From CAWJAP01 sp963834365 (lineage in GTDB: Bacteria; Acidobacteriota; Vicinamibacteria; Vicinamibacterales; Vicinamibacteraceae), in the NCBI GenBank assembly GCA_963834365.1, contig CAWIBS010000040.1:62001-126000 (forward strand): DNA of 64,000 bases. The letters are read 5' to 3'. A model generated the notes under the pieces. That model saw nothing but the letters and a program-made list of their open reading frames with translations. It did not search any database and was not told the DNA's origin. Below, piece by piece: positions 36,661 to 45,915 of this stretch (positions within the stretch are counted from its first letter, which is position 1; each line of letters opens with the position of its first letter). Both the position numbers and the translations under genes were made by a program.

Positions 36661-36993
36661 ACCCTGTCCGCCTTCGGCCGCCTCTCGAGAGGCTCGGCAG
36701 GAAGACCTACGTTTCTGGTCAGCAACGCGGCCTCGGTCGCGGGGCGGGCGCTCGTGACCGTCCGATTCGAGGACGGCAGCGAGCTGGCGCGTGTCATCGA
36801 GCTGCTCCCCTTCGCGCGCGTCACCATTCCGATGGGCGCGGCATTCCCGGAGGCGTCCGGCAGGCACTACAGTGTGCTCATCGAGAGCGTCGACGCACGA
36901 GTGCCACTCGCCGTCGAGTGTGCGCGCTACTGGTCGACCGGGGGGCAGGCGTGGGCGGCCGGTGTCAGCGCCCTCGCCACCCCCGTCCCTTGA
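36661..36993 (+). pseudogene. 3' fragment of a secreted acidobacterial repeat protein
   Basis: The frame reads TFLVSNAASVAGRALVTVRF, VIELLPFARVTIPMG, the segment around HYSVLIESVDARVPLAVECA, and RYWSTGGQAWAAGVSALATP before the stop. This resembles the C-terminal unit of large secreted proteins in this lineage (pattern VES...PIVxERAMYW...GG..A.G). There is no start or signal, and an upstream in-frame stop lies at 36619. The GTG at 36754 could open a 79-residue frame but I see no ribosome site. The stretch 36517-36660 has nothing I recognise. Confidence 0.45.
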
Positions 36994-37113
36994 CCGCTCG
37001 CGCACGCTGCGCGCGTCAATCGTCAACGCTCGTGGGTTTGAAGAGAATGGCGGCGGGCTCGGCTTCAGGTCCTGCAGAGTCCTGAAAACCGGCGTTTACG
37101 GCCGCAACGAGCC

Positions 37114-37142
37114 GCTTCCGCCTGGAGGACCCAGGCGGAAGC
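37114..37142 (-). terminator. 12-bp hairpin behind the small basic protein gene
   Basis: GCTTCCGCCTGG (37114-37125) and CCAGGCGGAAGC (37131-37142) form a perfect stem with a five-base loop. It starts ten bases after the stop codon of the minus-strand gene at 37152. There is no T-run, so it may only slow or stabilise the transcript end. Confidence 0.45.
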
Positions 37143-37151
37143 CGACGGCCT

Positions 37152-37436
37152 CTACTTCTTGTCCTTCCGGCGGGCGGCCCAGTACTTGCGCATCCGCTCC
37201 GAGACGGCTTGCTTCTGCTCGGCGGTCATCGCCTTGCGGCGCCGGCGTCGACGTGCTTTCTTCACCGGGCCGGCGCCGGCCTTCGTCGCTCTTGCACGGC
37301 CGCCGCGACCGCCCCGGCCAAGCTCGGGGAACGACGACACCAACGCATTGATCTCAGCCTGCAACGATTCCATGCGCGCCCGGGCACCAATGAGCGCGAA
37401 CGCTCGAACCGTCTGCTGACTCAGTGACTTCGCCAT
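37152..37436 (-). CDS. small Lys/Arg-rich protein, probably nucleic-acid binding
   Basis: 94 residues. The N-terminal half is a helical stretch (LSQQTVRAFALIGARARMES, then LQAEINALVSSFPEL). A Gly/Arg/Ala linker with RGGRGGRARATKAG follows, then a very basic segment KKARRRRRRKAMTAEQKQAV and the end RMRKYWAARRKDKK. The last part (AEQKxAVSxRMRKYWAxRR) resembles the tails of small histone-like or NUMOD-like DNA-binding proteins. No named family can be claimed. It has its own hairpin terminator and appears monocistronic. Confidence 0.7.
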   Translation of the reverse strand: MAKSLSQQTVRAFALIGARARMESLQAEINALVSSFPELGRGGRGGRARATKAGAGPVKKARRRRRRKAMTAEQKQAVSERMRKYWAARRKDKK

Positions 37437-37541
37437 TCTGCTGACTCCTGTGTGAGCGCCGGCGGCGCCGAAAGGCGCCAGCGGCCGCCAGACTGTCTAC
37501 CCGGGCCTCGCCCGAGCCGTCGAAATTGTATCCTCAGATGG

Positions 37542-39667
37542 TCACGGCACGATGCGGAAGGGAATAGTGACCCGATCGTCGCCCTGCTGAACCAGGACGA
37601 CGTAGTCGCCCGCAGCCAGCGGTGCAAGCGTCACTTCCGCCGTCAGTGGACGACCCTCGGACGGCCCTTCGACCCTGACCGGCACCTGCATCCGGTTGCC
37701 CCGCCGATCGACGAGCAGCCCTTCGATCGTTCCGGACGCGGATCCGACGCCGCTCGCCATCTCCACCCGCACACGTTCCTGCCGGCGGAACCGCATGTCG
37801 GCGGTCGGCACCCACGCAATGCCGGTGGTCGGGCCGCGGCGCAGCACGAGCGGAGCGCCCCACGCCTTCCCCTCCTCCGCCGTTCGCACGCTCGTCGTGT
37901 CCAGGAATCGCGCCAGGCTGCCGACGCCGACGACACGAACCTGGACCTTCACATCGCCGCCCTGCGGTGCCGACGTGAGCGGCACGTCGATGCGCACGAC
38001 CGTCGTGCCCGCCTCCAGCCGTGACTTGGCGGACCCGATCGCGTCACCCGCCCCCGCCCGGATCGTGGCTTCCACATCCGACCCCTCGCGCCACTCGGGC
38101 GTGTTGAGCAGACTGCGGTCGATCTCGGTGACCACGGTGACAAACGGCGAGGCGCCGGCGGGAAGGCGCAGCGCCGCATAGATCATCAGCGGCGATGTGC
38201 GACGTTCGGGCGGGAGCCGGGCCAGTGCACTGGTGACCAGGGCCTCCCCTTCCGTGGCGGGACGGGCGTCCTTCGTGCTCTCGCGGGGTGCGTCGCCGGT
38301 CTTGCGGGCGAAGTAGCCCTCGCGGGCCCGTATCTCGACGCCCGGACGCTTGACCGTCACCCTGATCTTCCGATACCGGCCGTCGGATTTCGCATTCGTC
38401 GAGTTGTAGCCGAGCAGGTAGTAGGAGTTCAGATCCTCGACCACTCGCTGGAGACCGCCGGCGAGATCGTTCGTGTCCACGATGGCCAGACCGCCGGTCG
38501 CCTCCCCCAGCGTCCGAACCGTGTCGAGCGTCGAGCCGAACGGTGCGTGATCCCGCTGCCGCGACTCGATGACCGCGGCCTCGGCGCTGGTGATGACGCG
38601 TTGCTGCGGTCCGGCGCGGAGGCGGGCGGCGTCGATCGAATAGAAGCTGGCATTGGCGCGGTTGGCCTCGCCGATGATCTGGCGGAACAGGTCGCGGGTC
38701 TCCCACTGCGTCGCGTGCATGCGCAGCGTGTCGCAGGTGAGACCCGCCGCCCCTCCCTCGCGGTAGCGGTCGGGGAAGCCGAGCTTCCCGTCGGGTCCGA
38801 CGCCCATCCCCTGGACGCCCGGCGCCTGGCCGGGGTTGCGGGAGTCGGTCAGCAGGGTCGGGTCGGGCGCAAACAGGTTCCAGCCCTCCGTTACCACGAC
38901 GATGGCCTTGCGGGCGTCGCGCAGTCCGTCGAGGTGCCCGACGAGGGACTGCAGCGACGTCAGCGTCCGGTGTTCCCGCAACCGCGTCCGAATCCGGATC
39001 CAGTCCTTCTGCCGCTCCGGCGTCCCGAAGCACGTCTCGAGGTTCCGTTCGACCGGGTCGGTCTCGGTGCCGGGCAATTCGTCCTGGAGGCCCCACACCG
39101 GGTTCGAGGTGAAAAACCCGGTGACGGCGTCGGGCGTCGTCGAGAACCCGATGTCGCCGCCGGTCATCTGTGGTGTGGCGAGCGCGATGAGGTCATCGGG
39201 CCCCAGCACCTTGGTTGCGAAGTCCGACAAGGCGGCACGAATGCCCATGGACGACGCGCGCGTCACGTGGAACGTGTCGAGGAACAGGACGAGATCCGCC
39301 GCCGCGGGTCGCCGGCCACCGCCCGGCTCTCGGCCACTGTCGCCGGTTGCCGCCTGGCGACCGCCGACGCCGTGCGGTCCAGCCGAACGTGCTCGAACGA
39401 CTTGATGGTCTGCGCGGCCCCGTCCTCGCGGATCTCGAAGTCCTCCATCGTCAGGTCCGTGACCGGCTTCCCGTCCTTGGTGACGAGGACGTCGGTGAGC
39501 ACGAAGTTGGCTTCGGTCCGGAACGTGGCCTGCGACGACGGGTCAGCCGGGCGCTCCTGGCCGCCCAGCGGATCGCTGCCGACGCCGAGCGCCGCGAGGA
39601 GCACGTACAGGGCCGCGAGACGACGCAGCAGCGTGGGCGCGAATGGTCTTCGCAGGCAATGCAACAT
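37542..39667 (-). CDS. secreted VWFA-related protein of the acidobacterial type (one frameshift)
   Basis: About 708 codons. A signal peptide (LLRRLAALYVLLAALGVGS) is followed by FRTEANFVLTDVLVTKDGKP and LTMEDFEIREDG, the conserved opening of the acidobacterial VWFA-related family. After a one-base shift near 39295 the VWFA domain continues (LVGHLDGLRDARKAIVVVTE, SFYSIDAARLRAG, DLNSYYLLGYNSTNAKSDGR). The family motif YLLGYxSxxxxxDGxYRxIxV is complete, then a beta-rich C-terminal half. The metal-binding DxSxS is not obvious. Probably periplasmic or surface, role unknown. It ends in VLVQQGDDRVTIPFRIVP. Monocistronic, 80 bp downstream of corA in the same direction. Confidence 0.85.
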
Positions 39668-39746
39668 GGCGACCTCGGAGCGCGCAGGCCTCCGACAGTG
39701 TACTGCGACTCGGGAGTTGACGCTCAACGCTCGGGCGCGCGGGGGA

Positions 39747-40814
39747 TCAGAACCATCCGGAGCGTTTGAACCCGACATAGAGCCCGCCCGCGGCCACGAC
39801 AATCAGGCCGAGGACGAACGGGTAGCCATAGCGCCATTGCAGCTCGGGAATGTGGGCGAAGTTCATGCCGTAGATCGACGCGATCAGAGTAGGCGTCGTG
39901 ATGATGGCCGCCCAGCCCGCCAGGCGCTTCGTGTCTTCGTTCTGCGAAATGGTGATGAGCGACAGGTTGGCCTCGAGCGCCGTCGTCAGCAGCTCCCGCG
40001 TGTTGTCGATCATGTCGTTGATGCGGACCACGTGATCGTAGACGTCGCGGAAGTACGGCCGCGTGTCCTCGGGAATCATGTCGACGTCGAAACGCGTCAG
40101 GCGATTGCACACTTCGACGAGCGGCGACGCCGCGCGCTTGACCGCCAGCAGCTCGCGCTTCAACTGGTAGATGCGGGTCGTCGTCTCCCGGCTCACCTTG
40201 TCCTGGAAGATCTCGTCCTCCAGGCCTTCGAGCTCGTCCTCGAGCGCCTCGACGATCGGAAAGTACTGATCGACGATGAAGTCCATGAGCGCGTAGAGGA
40301 CGAACCCGGGTCCCTTGGCGAGGAGGGTGGGGGTGGCCTCGCACCGGGCGCGGAGGCCGACGTGCGAGAGCAGCGATCCGTGACGCACCGAGACGACGTA
40401 GTTCTTGCCGACGAAGACATGCGTCTCGCCGAACTGGATGTGCGGCGGCGATCCGCTCATCTGCGCCGTGCGCAGGACAACGAACAGCGAGTCGTGGTAG
40501 GCCTCGAACTTCGGCCGCTGATGGGCGTTGTGCGCGTCCTCGACCGCCAGATCGTGGAGGTTGAACTCGCGCTGGACCTCGCGCAGGAGATCTTCGCTGG
40601 GCTCGTACATCCCGATCCAGACGAAGCGATCGGGGTTGGTCAGGACCTCGTGGACCTCGGCGACCTCGACATCGGCGACGCGCACGCCGTGCTCGTAGGC
40701 CGCGCAATTGACGACCCCCATGCGCAGTCCCGGCCCGGCCGGCCCTGGCCGCGCCGGCACCGCGCCCGCTGCGGGCGTGGGCCTCGTCGTCGGGAGGGCG
40801 GGAGTGGGTGGCAT
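39747..40814 (-). CDS. corA: magnesium/cobalt transporter CorA
   Basis: Pentameric inner-membrane channel for Mg2+ or Co2+. A long cytoplasmic domain (FVWIGMYEPSEDLLREVQRE, DLAVEDAHNAHQRPK) is followed by a long stalk helix. Two C-terminal membrane helices follow, with the signature IYGMNFAHIPE (YGMNF) between them. It ends FVLGLIVVAAGGLYVGFKRSG. The ATG at 40814 gives a Pro/Ala-rich N-terminal tail of about 31 residues; ATG 40721 (MGVVNCAAYEHG) matches the family start better and may be the true one. Intact. Confidence 0.9.
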   Translation of the reverse strand: MPPTPALPTTRPTPAAGAVPARPGPAGPGLRMGVVNCAAYEHGVRVADVEVAEVHEVLTNPDRFVWIGMYEPSEDLLREVQREFNLHDLAVEDAHNAHQRPKFEAYHDSLFVVLRTAQMSGSPPHIQFGETHVFVGKNYVVSVRHGSLLSHVGLRARCEATPTLLAKGPGFVLYALMDFIVDQYFPIVEALEDELEGLEDEIFQDKVSRETTTRIYQLKRELLAVKRAASPLVEVCNRLTRFDVDMIPEDTRPYFRDVYDHVVRINDMIDNTRELLTTALEANLSLITISQNEDTKRLAGWAAIITTPTLIASIYGMNFAHIPELQWRYGYPFVLGLIVVAAGGLYVGFKRSGWF

Positions 40815-41000
40815 GGCCGTCGGCTCGTCGGCGAGGCGGCAACGCGGCACACCTCGACGCGCGTGAAGAGATATTACGCCCTTTACGTGCGGGTTGCGGC
40901 CTCCGAAATCGCTCGCCCTCGCGACAATCCGCCGCTTGCCTCCGGCCGCACTTCCGTCCGGGAGCCATCGCCCGGCCCCCGTTGAGTGGGATCTCAGAGC

Positions 41001-41076
41001 CCGTGGCTGTCCGTGTCCGATCTTGTCAGATTTGTCCTGGCTATCCGTGGCTGTCCGTGGCCGGCCTTGTCAGATT
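41001..41076 (+). repeat. two 32-bp direct repeats upstream of the aldo/keto reductase gene
   Basis: Copies at 41001-41032 and 41045-41076 share CCGTGGCTGTCCGTG at the start and CTTGTCAGATT at the end, with about three mismatches, in a 44-bp period. The second copy carries the TTGTCA of the proposed promoter. They could be operators or remnants of a duplication. The rest of the gap 40851-41000 shows nothing I recognise. Confidence 0.6.
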
Positions 41077-41095
41077 GGCTCGTGGCTGATTTGAT
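41067..41095 (+). promoter_or_regulatory. possible promoter of the aldo/keto reductase gene
   Basis: TTGTCA (41067-41072) and TTTGAT (41090-41095) are 17 bases apart, five and four matches to the sigma-70 consensus. The -10 ends six bases before the ATG, so the transcript would have no leader. Confidence 0.4.
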
Positions 41096-41101
41096 ACGCA
41101 C

Positions 41102-42091
41102 ATGCACGTACGCACGCTTGGCCGATCGGGTCCCGTCGTCTCCGCACTCGGACTGGGCTGCATGGGGATGTCGGAGTTCTACGGCCCGTCGAGTGAAGCC
41201 GAGTCGATTGCCACCATTCATCGGGCGATCGATCTCGGTGTCACCTTCTTCGACACGGCCGACGTGTACGGGCCGTTCACCAACGAAGTGCTCGTCGGCC
41301 AGGCCATCCGCGACCGTCGCCATCGCGTCTTCGTCGCGACGAAGTTCGGCATCGTCCGCGACCCCGCGCAGCCGCAGCGCCGGGGTGTCAACGGGCGGCC
41401 CGAGTACGCGCGCGCGTGTTGCGAGGCCAGCCTGAAACGGCTCGGCGTGTCCACCATCGACCTCTACTACCAGCATCGGGTGGACCCCGACACGCCGATC
41501 GAGGACACCGTGGGAGCGATGGCACGACTGGTCGAGGAGGGCAAGGTGCGCTACCTCGGGCTTTCGGAGGCTGCACCGGCGACGCTGCGGCGCGCGATGG
41601 CGGTCCATCCCATTACTGCCCTGCAAACCGAATATTCGCTGTTTTCGCGCGACCCCGAGGACGAGATTCTGCCGACCTGCCGTGCGCTCGGCGTCGCGTT
41701 CGTCGCCTACAGTCCGCTCGGACGTGGGCTGCTCGGAGGGACCATCAGGCAGGCCGGGGATCTCGCCGCCGACGACTGGCGTCGCGGCTCGCCCCGCTAT
41801 CAGGGCGACAACCTCGCGCACAACGTCGCGCTGGTCGATCAGCTGGAATCCCTGGCAACCGCCAGGGACTGCACACAGGCGCAGCTCGCGCTCGCCTGGG
41901 TGCTGGCCCAGGGCGCCGACATCGTCCCGATCCCCGGCACCAAGCGGCGGGCCTACCTCGAACAGAACGTCGCCGCGCTCGACCTCGCCCTGTCGGCGGA
42001 TGAACTCGCCGCCCTGGACCGGATCTCGCCAAAGGGCGCGGTGTCCGGGGACCGGTACGCGGCGGCCATGATGCCGTTCCTCAACCGCTGA
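41102..42091 (+). CDS. aldo/keto reductase
   Basis: NADPH-dependent oxidoreductase of the AKR superfamily, 329 residues. It begins MHVRTLGRSGPVVSALGLGC. The catalytic tetrad is visible: Asp and Tyr in FFDTADVYGPF, Lys in VATKFG, His in YYQHRVD. YSPLGRGLLGG and IPGTKRRAYLEQN are the cofactor-binding parts. It resembles the subgroup near YajO/pyridoxal reductase and plant-like AKR13 proteins; the natural substrate cannot be told. It stands alone, with tandem repeats and a possible promoter upstream. Intact. Confidence 0.9.
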   Translation: MHVRTLGRSGPVVSALGLGCMGMSEFYGPSSEAESIATIHRAIDLGVTFFDTADVYGPFTNEVLVGQAIRDRRHRVFVATKFGIVRDPAQPQRRGVNGRPEYARACCEASLKRLGVSTIDLYYQHRVDPDTPIEDTVGAMARLVEEGKVRYLGLSEAAPATLRRAMAVHPITALQTEYSLFSRDPEDEILPTCRALGVAFVAYSPLGRGLLGGTIRQAGDLAADDWRRGSPRYQGDNLAHNVALVDQLESLATARDCTQAQLALAWVLAQGADIVPIPGTKRRAYLEQNVAALDLALSADELAALDRISPKGAVSGDRYAAAMMPFLNR

Positions 42092-42154
42092 GCACGCTGG
42101 CCAGCGGTCCGACGTCTTGACGATCTGCCCGGTAGTCGCGCATCCTGCCGCGCC

Positions 42155-43417
42155 ATGACCCGCCTCGCGTGCACGCTCCCGCTCCTCGCGCTCCTCTCGG
42201 GCACCACGGGCGTCCACGCCCAGAAGCTGCCATCCGCGTCGCCGGAATCGGAGGGCTTCGCGCCCGACCGGCTCGCCCGCGTCCACGTCATGCTGCAGGA
42301 TCAGATCGATCGCGGCTCCCTCGCCGGCGCCATCTCGCTGATCGCCCGGCATGGACGCGTCGTGGACGTGCACGTCGCCGGCCAGCGCGATCCGGGCAGC
42401 GCCGCGCCGATGACGCGCGACACGATCGTCCGCGTGTACTCGATGACCAAGATCGTGACCAGCGTCGCCGTGATGATGCTGGTCGAAGAGGGCAAGCTGA
42501 CACTGAACGATCGGGTCGGCACCCATCTGCCCGAGCTGTCGAAGATGTCGGTATGGAAGGGGGGAACGGCAGCCAAGCCGGTCGTGGTGGCCGCCACCGC
42601 GCCCATCACCATCAAGCAGCTCCTGACGCATACCTCGGGGATCATCTACGGCTTCGGCGAGGATGAGCTCTCGAAGGTGTACCGGCAGGCCAAGCTGTAC
42701 GAGCACACGTCGCTCGCGGCGTTCATCTCGGCGCTGGCGAAAGTGCCGCTCGCGTTCGAACCGGGTGATCGCTACGCCTACGGGTTCGGCATCGACGTGC
42801 TCGGTGCGGTCGTCGAGAAGGTGGCGGGGATGCCGTTCGATCGGTTCGTGGCCGAGCGGATCACGGGTCCGCTGGCGATGGTCGATACGGCGTTCGACGT
42901 GCCGGATGCCAAGCGAAGCCGCATCGCGCGGGTCGATACGCTCGGAAAGGACGGCAAGCTCACCGCGATGCCCGATTCCGATCTCGCAGGCGTGCACCCG
43001 GATCCGGGCCGCGGCTTCGCCGCCGGCGGCGCCGGCCTCTTCTCGACCATCGACGACTACGCGCGCTTCGGGCAGATGCTGCTGAACGGCGGCGAGCTGG
43101 ATGGCGTGCGCCTGCTGGGACGCAAGACCGTCCAGCTGATGATGCAGAACCATCTCGAGCACCTGCCGGTCAAGACCATCGACCCGCACGAATCGGACGG
43201 ATTCGGCCTCGGGGGATCGGTCCGCGTCGCGCTGGCACGGGGCAATCGCCTCGGATCGATCGGCCAGTTCGGCTGGGCGGGCGCCGCCACCACCTACGTC
43301 AACCTGGATCCGTCGGAGCAGACGCTCGTCATTCTCCTCACTCAGCGCTTTCCCTTCAACTCCGGGGACCTGCTCGGGACGTTCTCGACGCTGTTCTACC
43401 AGGCGCTCGTGAAATGA
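42155..43417 (+). CDS. secreted serine hydrolase of the beta-lactamase/esterase family
   Basis: 420 residues with a signal peptide (LACTLPLLALLSGTTGVHAQ). The active-site SxxK motif is YSMTKIVTS (about residue 94). GDRYAYGFGIDVLGAVVEKV supplies the Tyr motif (YxY/N type). GWAGAATTY near the end fits the HxG/WxG-like third motif. Family members include esterases EstB, D-aminopeptidases and class C-like beta-lactamase relatives; no resistance role should be assumed. No partner gene is obvious. The 279-bp gap that follows (43418-43696) shows no gene. Confidence 0.85.
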   Translation: MTRLACTLPLLALLSGTTGVHAQKLPSASPESEGFAPDRLARVHVMLQDQIDRGSLAGAISLIARHGRVVDVHVAGQRDPGSAAPMTRDTIVRVYSMTKIVTSVAVMMLVEEGKLTLNDRVGTHLPELSKMSVWKGGTAAKPVVVAATAPITIKQLLTHTSGIIYGFGEDELSKVYRQAKLYEHTSLAAFISALAKVPLAFEPGDRYAYGFGIDVLGAVVEKVAGMPFDRFVAERITGPLAMVDTAFDVPDAKRSRIARVDTLGKDGKLTAMPDSDLAGVHPDPGRGFAAGGAGLFSTIDDYARFGQMLLNGGELDGVRLLGRKTVQLMMQNHLEHLPVKTIDPHESDGFGLGGSVRVALARGNRLGSIGQFGWAGAATTYVNLDPSEQTLVILLTQRFPFNSGDLLGTFSTLFYQALVK

Positions 43418-43696
43418 GCCCAGGGAATGCCGAGGATCGAGGTCGCGTGCGTGAGACCCTCGACCAACCTCCACACGACGTTGTTCGCGTTGACGTTCGA
43501 ACCTCCCCGAGACCAGCAGCACCGAGGTCGCAGACCGGGCCACGGGCGATGAGGAGATGACGCATGTGCGTTCTTTGACGAGGAACGTCGTGCGTTTGGT
43601 CTGCGCCTCGACGGCGTCGCTTTGCAGCGACGCGGGTCGGTTCGTCCCGGATTGGTGTCAGGGATTGGGCGAGTTCCGCCAGAATAGGCACGTCCC

Positions 43697-44342
43697 ATGG
43701 CCCGGCTGCCCTACCCCGGCTCCCGCTTCTCGCCGATGCGGCTCGTTCCCCTGAGCGACCCGTTCGATGACCCCGACTGGGTGTGGGAGCCGAAGTTCGA
43801 CGGCTTTCGGGCGCTGGCGTTCGTGCGCAGCGGGGTCTGCCGCTTCGAATCGCGCGACAGCAACACGTTGACGCGCTTCCCCGATCTCGCCCGCGCCGTG
43901 GCCACGTCGATCCGTGGTCACGAGGCCGTCCTCGACGGCGAGATTGTCTGCCTCGACGAGCAGGGGCGGTCCGACTTCCGCGCGCTGCTCACGCGGACCG
44001 GCCAGACGGTGTACTGCGCCTTCGACATGCTCGAGATTGACGGCCGCGACCTGCGTGATGCGCCGCTCGACGGCCGGAAGGGCGAGCTTTCGACACTGGT
44101 GCCCTCCAGCCAGTCGCGCACCCTGCTCGTCGAGCATATGGGTGAAACGGGACGGGCCCTGTTCGAGGCCGCGTGTGCCCACGATTCTCGAGGGCGTCGT
44201 CGGCAAGTGGCGCCACGGGCGGTACGTGGGCGCCCTGCCCACCTCGTCGTGGGTCGCCGTGGACAACCCGGCCTACTCGCACCGCCATCGAGCCGCAACG
44301 GGCGGCGCTCACCACAGACCGGTGCGGCTGGTGCTCGAGTGA
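43697..44342 (+). CDS. stand-alone ATP-dependent DNA ligase adenylation domain (one or two frameshifts)
   Basis: About 215 codons. The nucleotidyltransferase motif I EPKFDGFRALAFV carries the AMP-binding Lys. FESRDSNTLTRFPDLA, HEAVLDGEIVCLDEQGR (motif III-like) and VYCAFDMLEIDGRDL follow. After a shift near 44175 the last motifs appear as LEGVVGKWRHGRYV and SWVAV. There is no OB-fold or DNA-binding domain, nor polymerase or phosphoesterase parts of LigD. Short proteins of this kind occur in soil bacteria. It might act in end joining or nick repair with partners elsewhere. Its stop overlaps the next gene (TGATG). Confidence 0.75.
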
Positions 44343-45175
44343 TGCCGGGGTCACGCTTGACATTCGGCGCCGTCCGCGTGCGCAACCTGCCGGTGCGGGG
44401 CGCCAGCGCCGTGGCCGCGATCCCCGGCGCCCTGCTCGTGGTCGAAGACGATCGCGGGATCTATCGCGTCGAGCGTGGGCGCGCCCGGCTCTGGGCCGGG
44501 CGCGATCTGCATCCGGCGCTCGGCGACCTCGAGGGTCTCACCGTCAACGAGGCGCGGACCCACGTCTGGGCGCTGGCTGAAGAGGACGGTGCCGTCATTT
44601 CGATGAGGCTTCGCGACCACCTGCCACGGCCGGTGGCGATCGGCCATCTGCCGCGACCGGGACGAACGAAGAACAAGGGATTCGAGGGGCTGGCATTCAT
44701 GCCGGCACGGCTGTCGCCGTCGCATCGCACCTCGCTCGTTGCCGTTCACGAGGGCAAGCCGAGGCGCGTCGGCATCTTTGCCCTGCCCGATCTCGAGCTC
44801 ACGCACGACTTGAAGCTGCCAGGACCGATAAAGGACCTGCTGCCTGACCTGGCAGACGTCACAGTGGACCCGGTCAGCGGCGAGCTGCTGCTGCTGTCCG
44901 ACCAGAGCCGACGCGTCGTCGTCGTCCAGGTGGCGGGCGAGACGCTGGCGTTGTCGGACAGTTACGATCTGCCGCTCGGCAAGAAGGAGAAGCCCGAAGG
45001 GCTCGACTTCGCGTCGCCCTCGCGGCTGCTCATCGTCACCGACGATTCGGCGAGGCTTCTCGAGATTGAGGTGCGGCGCCGCGGCCGCGTCAACTCGCCT
45101 TCGGACCCTGAATCGAGCGGTCGATCCGACGAAGTGCGCCGGGATGATAGCCGAACTGCGCGGCGCTCGCGATGA
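44342..45175 (+). CDS. SdiA-regulated / phytase-like beta-propeller protein
   Basis: 277 residues, no clear signal peptide. Propeller blades are seen: ASAVAAIPGALLVVEDDRGI, LGDLEGLTVNEARTHVWALA, KGFEGLAFMPARL, LADVTVDPVSGELLLLSDQS and KPEGLDFASPSRLLIVTDDS. The recurrent E/D-G-L and L-x-x-S-D motifs are those of the SdiA-regulated and esterase-like phytase families. The function is unknown; a calcium-bound hydrolase is possible. ATG 44342 overlaps the stop of the ligase-like gene, so the two are translationally coupled, an odd pair. The C-terminal 25 residues are Arg/Ser/Asp-rich. Confidence 0.7.
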   Translation: MPGSRLTFGAVRVRNLPVRGASAVAAIPGALLVVEDDRGIYRVERGRARLWAGRDLHPALGDLEGLTVNEARTHVWALAEEDGAVISMRLRDHLPRPVAIGHLPRPGRTKNKGFEGLAFMPARLSPSHRTSLVAVHEGKPRRVGIFALPDLELTHDLKLPGPIKDLLPDLADVTVDPVSGELLLLSDQSRRVVVVQVAGETLALSDSYDLPLGKKEKPEGLDFASPSRLLIVTDDSARLLEIEVRRRGRVNSPSDPESSGRSDEVRRDDSRTARRSR

Positions 45176-45187
45176 AGAAGTCCGGGC

Positions 45188-45792
45188 TCAGGGCCGGGCG
45201 ATTGCCGGCTTCTCGGCGCGAATCGTGAGGCGAATCGGATCCTCCGCGTAGTCGTCGATGACGACGCTGCCGCCTTCACCCGGTTTCACCCGCGCTGCGG
45301 CCGCCATCGTCCCCGTGCCGTTGCCCTGTGCGTCGATCTCGATCTCGAGGAACGCGGTCTCGTAGCCCGCCTTCGGTTTGGCGTCCGGCCGACCCGCGCC
45401 GAGGAAATAGAGCGGGCGATCGGCGCCGACAATGAGCAGTTCGCCCTTGTCGGTCGTCCGGACACGCGCGTACTTGAGGTCCGCCTTCTGGCGGCCCACC
45501 TCGACATGGCCAACGACGGGGAGTTGCTTGAGGGCGTCGAGGAACTTCGGGTACCCCCGAACTTGAGCCCCTTGGCCACGCTCTCGAAGTCGGCTTCAGC
45601 CATGAGACGGGTCACGTGGATGGTGACCGTGGTGTCGACGGCGGCGGCGGCGCCCTGCACCTTGGCGGTGGCGGTGAGCGTGCGTGGATACTGAGCCGAC
45701 AGGCTGACGACGGCCGACCCGGCAACGGTTCCGGCGACGATGGCGGCACGCCATGCCAGACGTGAAGACGATTTGCGAACGTGGTGTGTCAT
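45188..45792 (-). CDS. secreted protein of unknown function (one frameshift)
   Basis: About 201 codons. A signal peptide (LAWRAAIVAGTVAGSAVVSL, cut after SAQ) is followed by YPRTLTATAKVQGAAAAVDT and TVTIHVTRLMAEADFESVAK. After a shift near 45550 comes LPVVGHVEVGRQKADLKYAR, then LYFLGAGRPDAKPKAGYETA and FLEIEIDAQGNGTGTMAAAA. The domain seems all-beta and I cannot name a family. It is convergent with the propeller gene (13 bp gap) and divergent from the hydrolase gene. Likely periplasmic. Confidence 0.6.
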
Positions 45793-45915
45793 GTGGGTCC
45801 TCCAGCCGCCGCCGGCCCGGGATTTCGCGAACGCGGCGCGCGGGTACACCGTCTCGGCGAAGCGCCAGGGCATGATATAGGACTTTGGCAACGGCGGAGC
45901 CGGGGGTCGCGTACT

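Noticed and set aside
36754..36993. 79-codon frame as an independent small gene
   Set aside because: The similarity starts upstream of its GTG and looks like the tail of a larger secreted protein, so I call it a fragment.
41001..41076. Two 32-bp repeats as a minimal CRISPR array
   Set aside because: Only two imperfect copies 12 bp apart, no palindromic core and no cas genes.
42155..43417. Serine hydrolase as an antibiotic-resistance beta-lactamase
   Set aside because: It has SxxK but the overall pattern is that of general esterases and D-aminopeptidase-like proteins; there is no resistance context.
40994..43543. 849-codon open frame on minus opposite the aldo/keto reductase and serine hydrolase genes
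   Set aside because: Both plus-strand genes have full catalytic motifs; the minus frame is a shadow of high-GC codon use.
43418..43696. Possible gene between the serine hydrolase and the ligase-like gene
   Set aside because: Short frames on both strands lack start context and similarity; I see nothing there.
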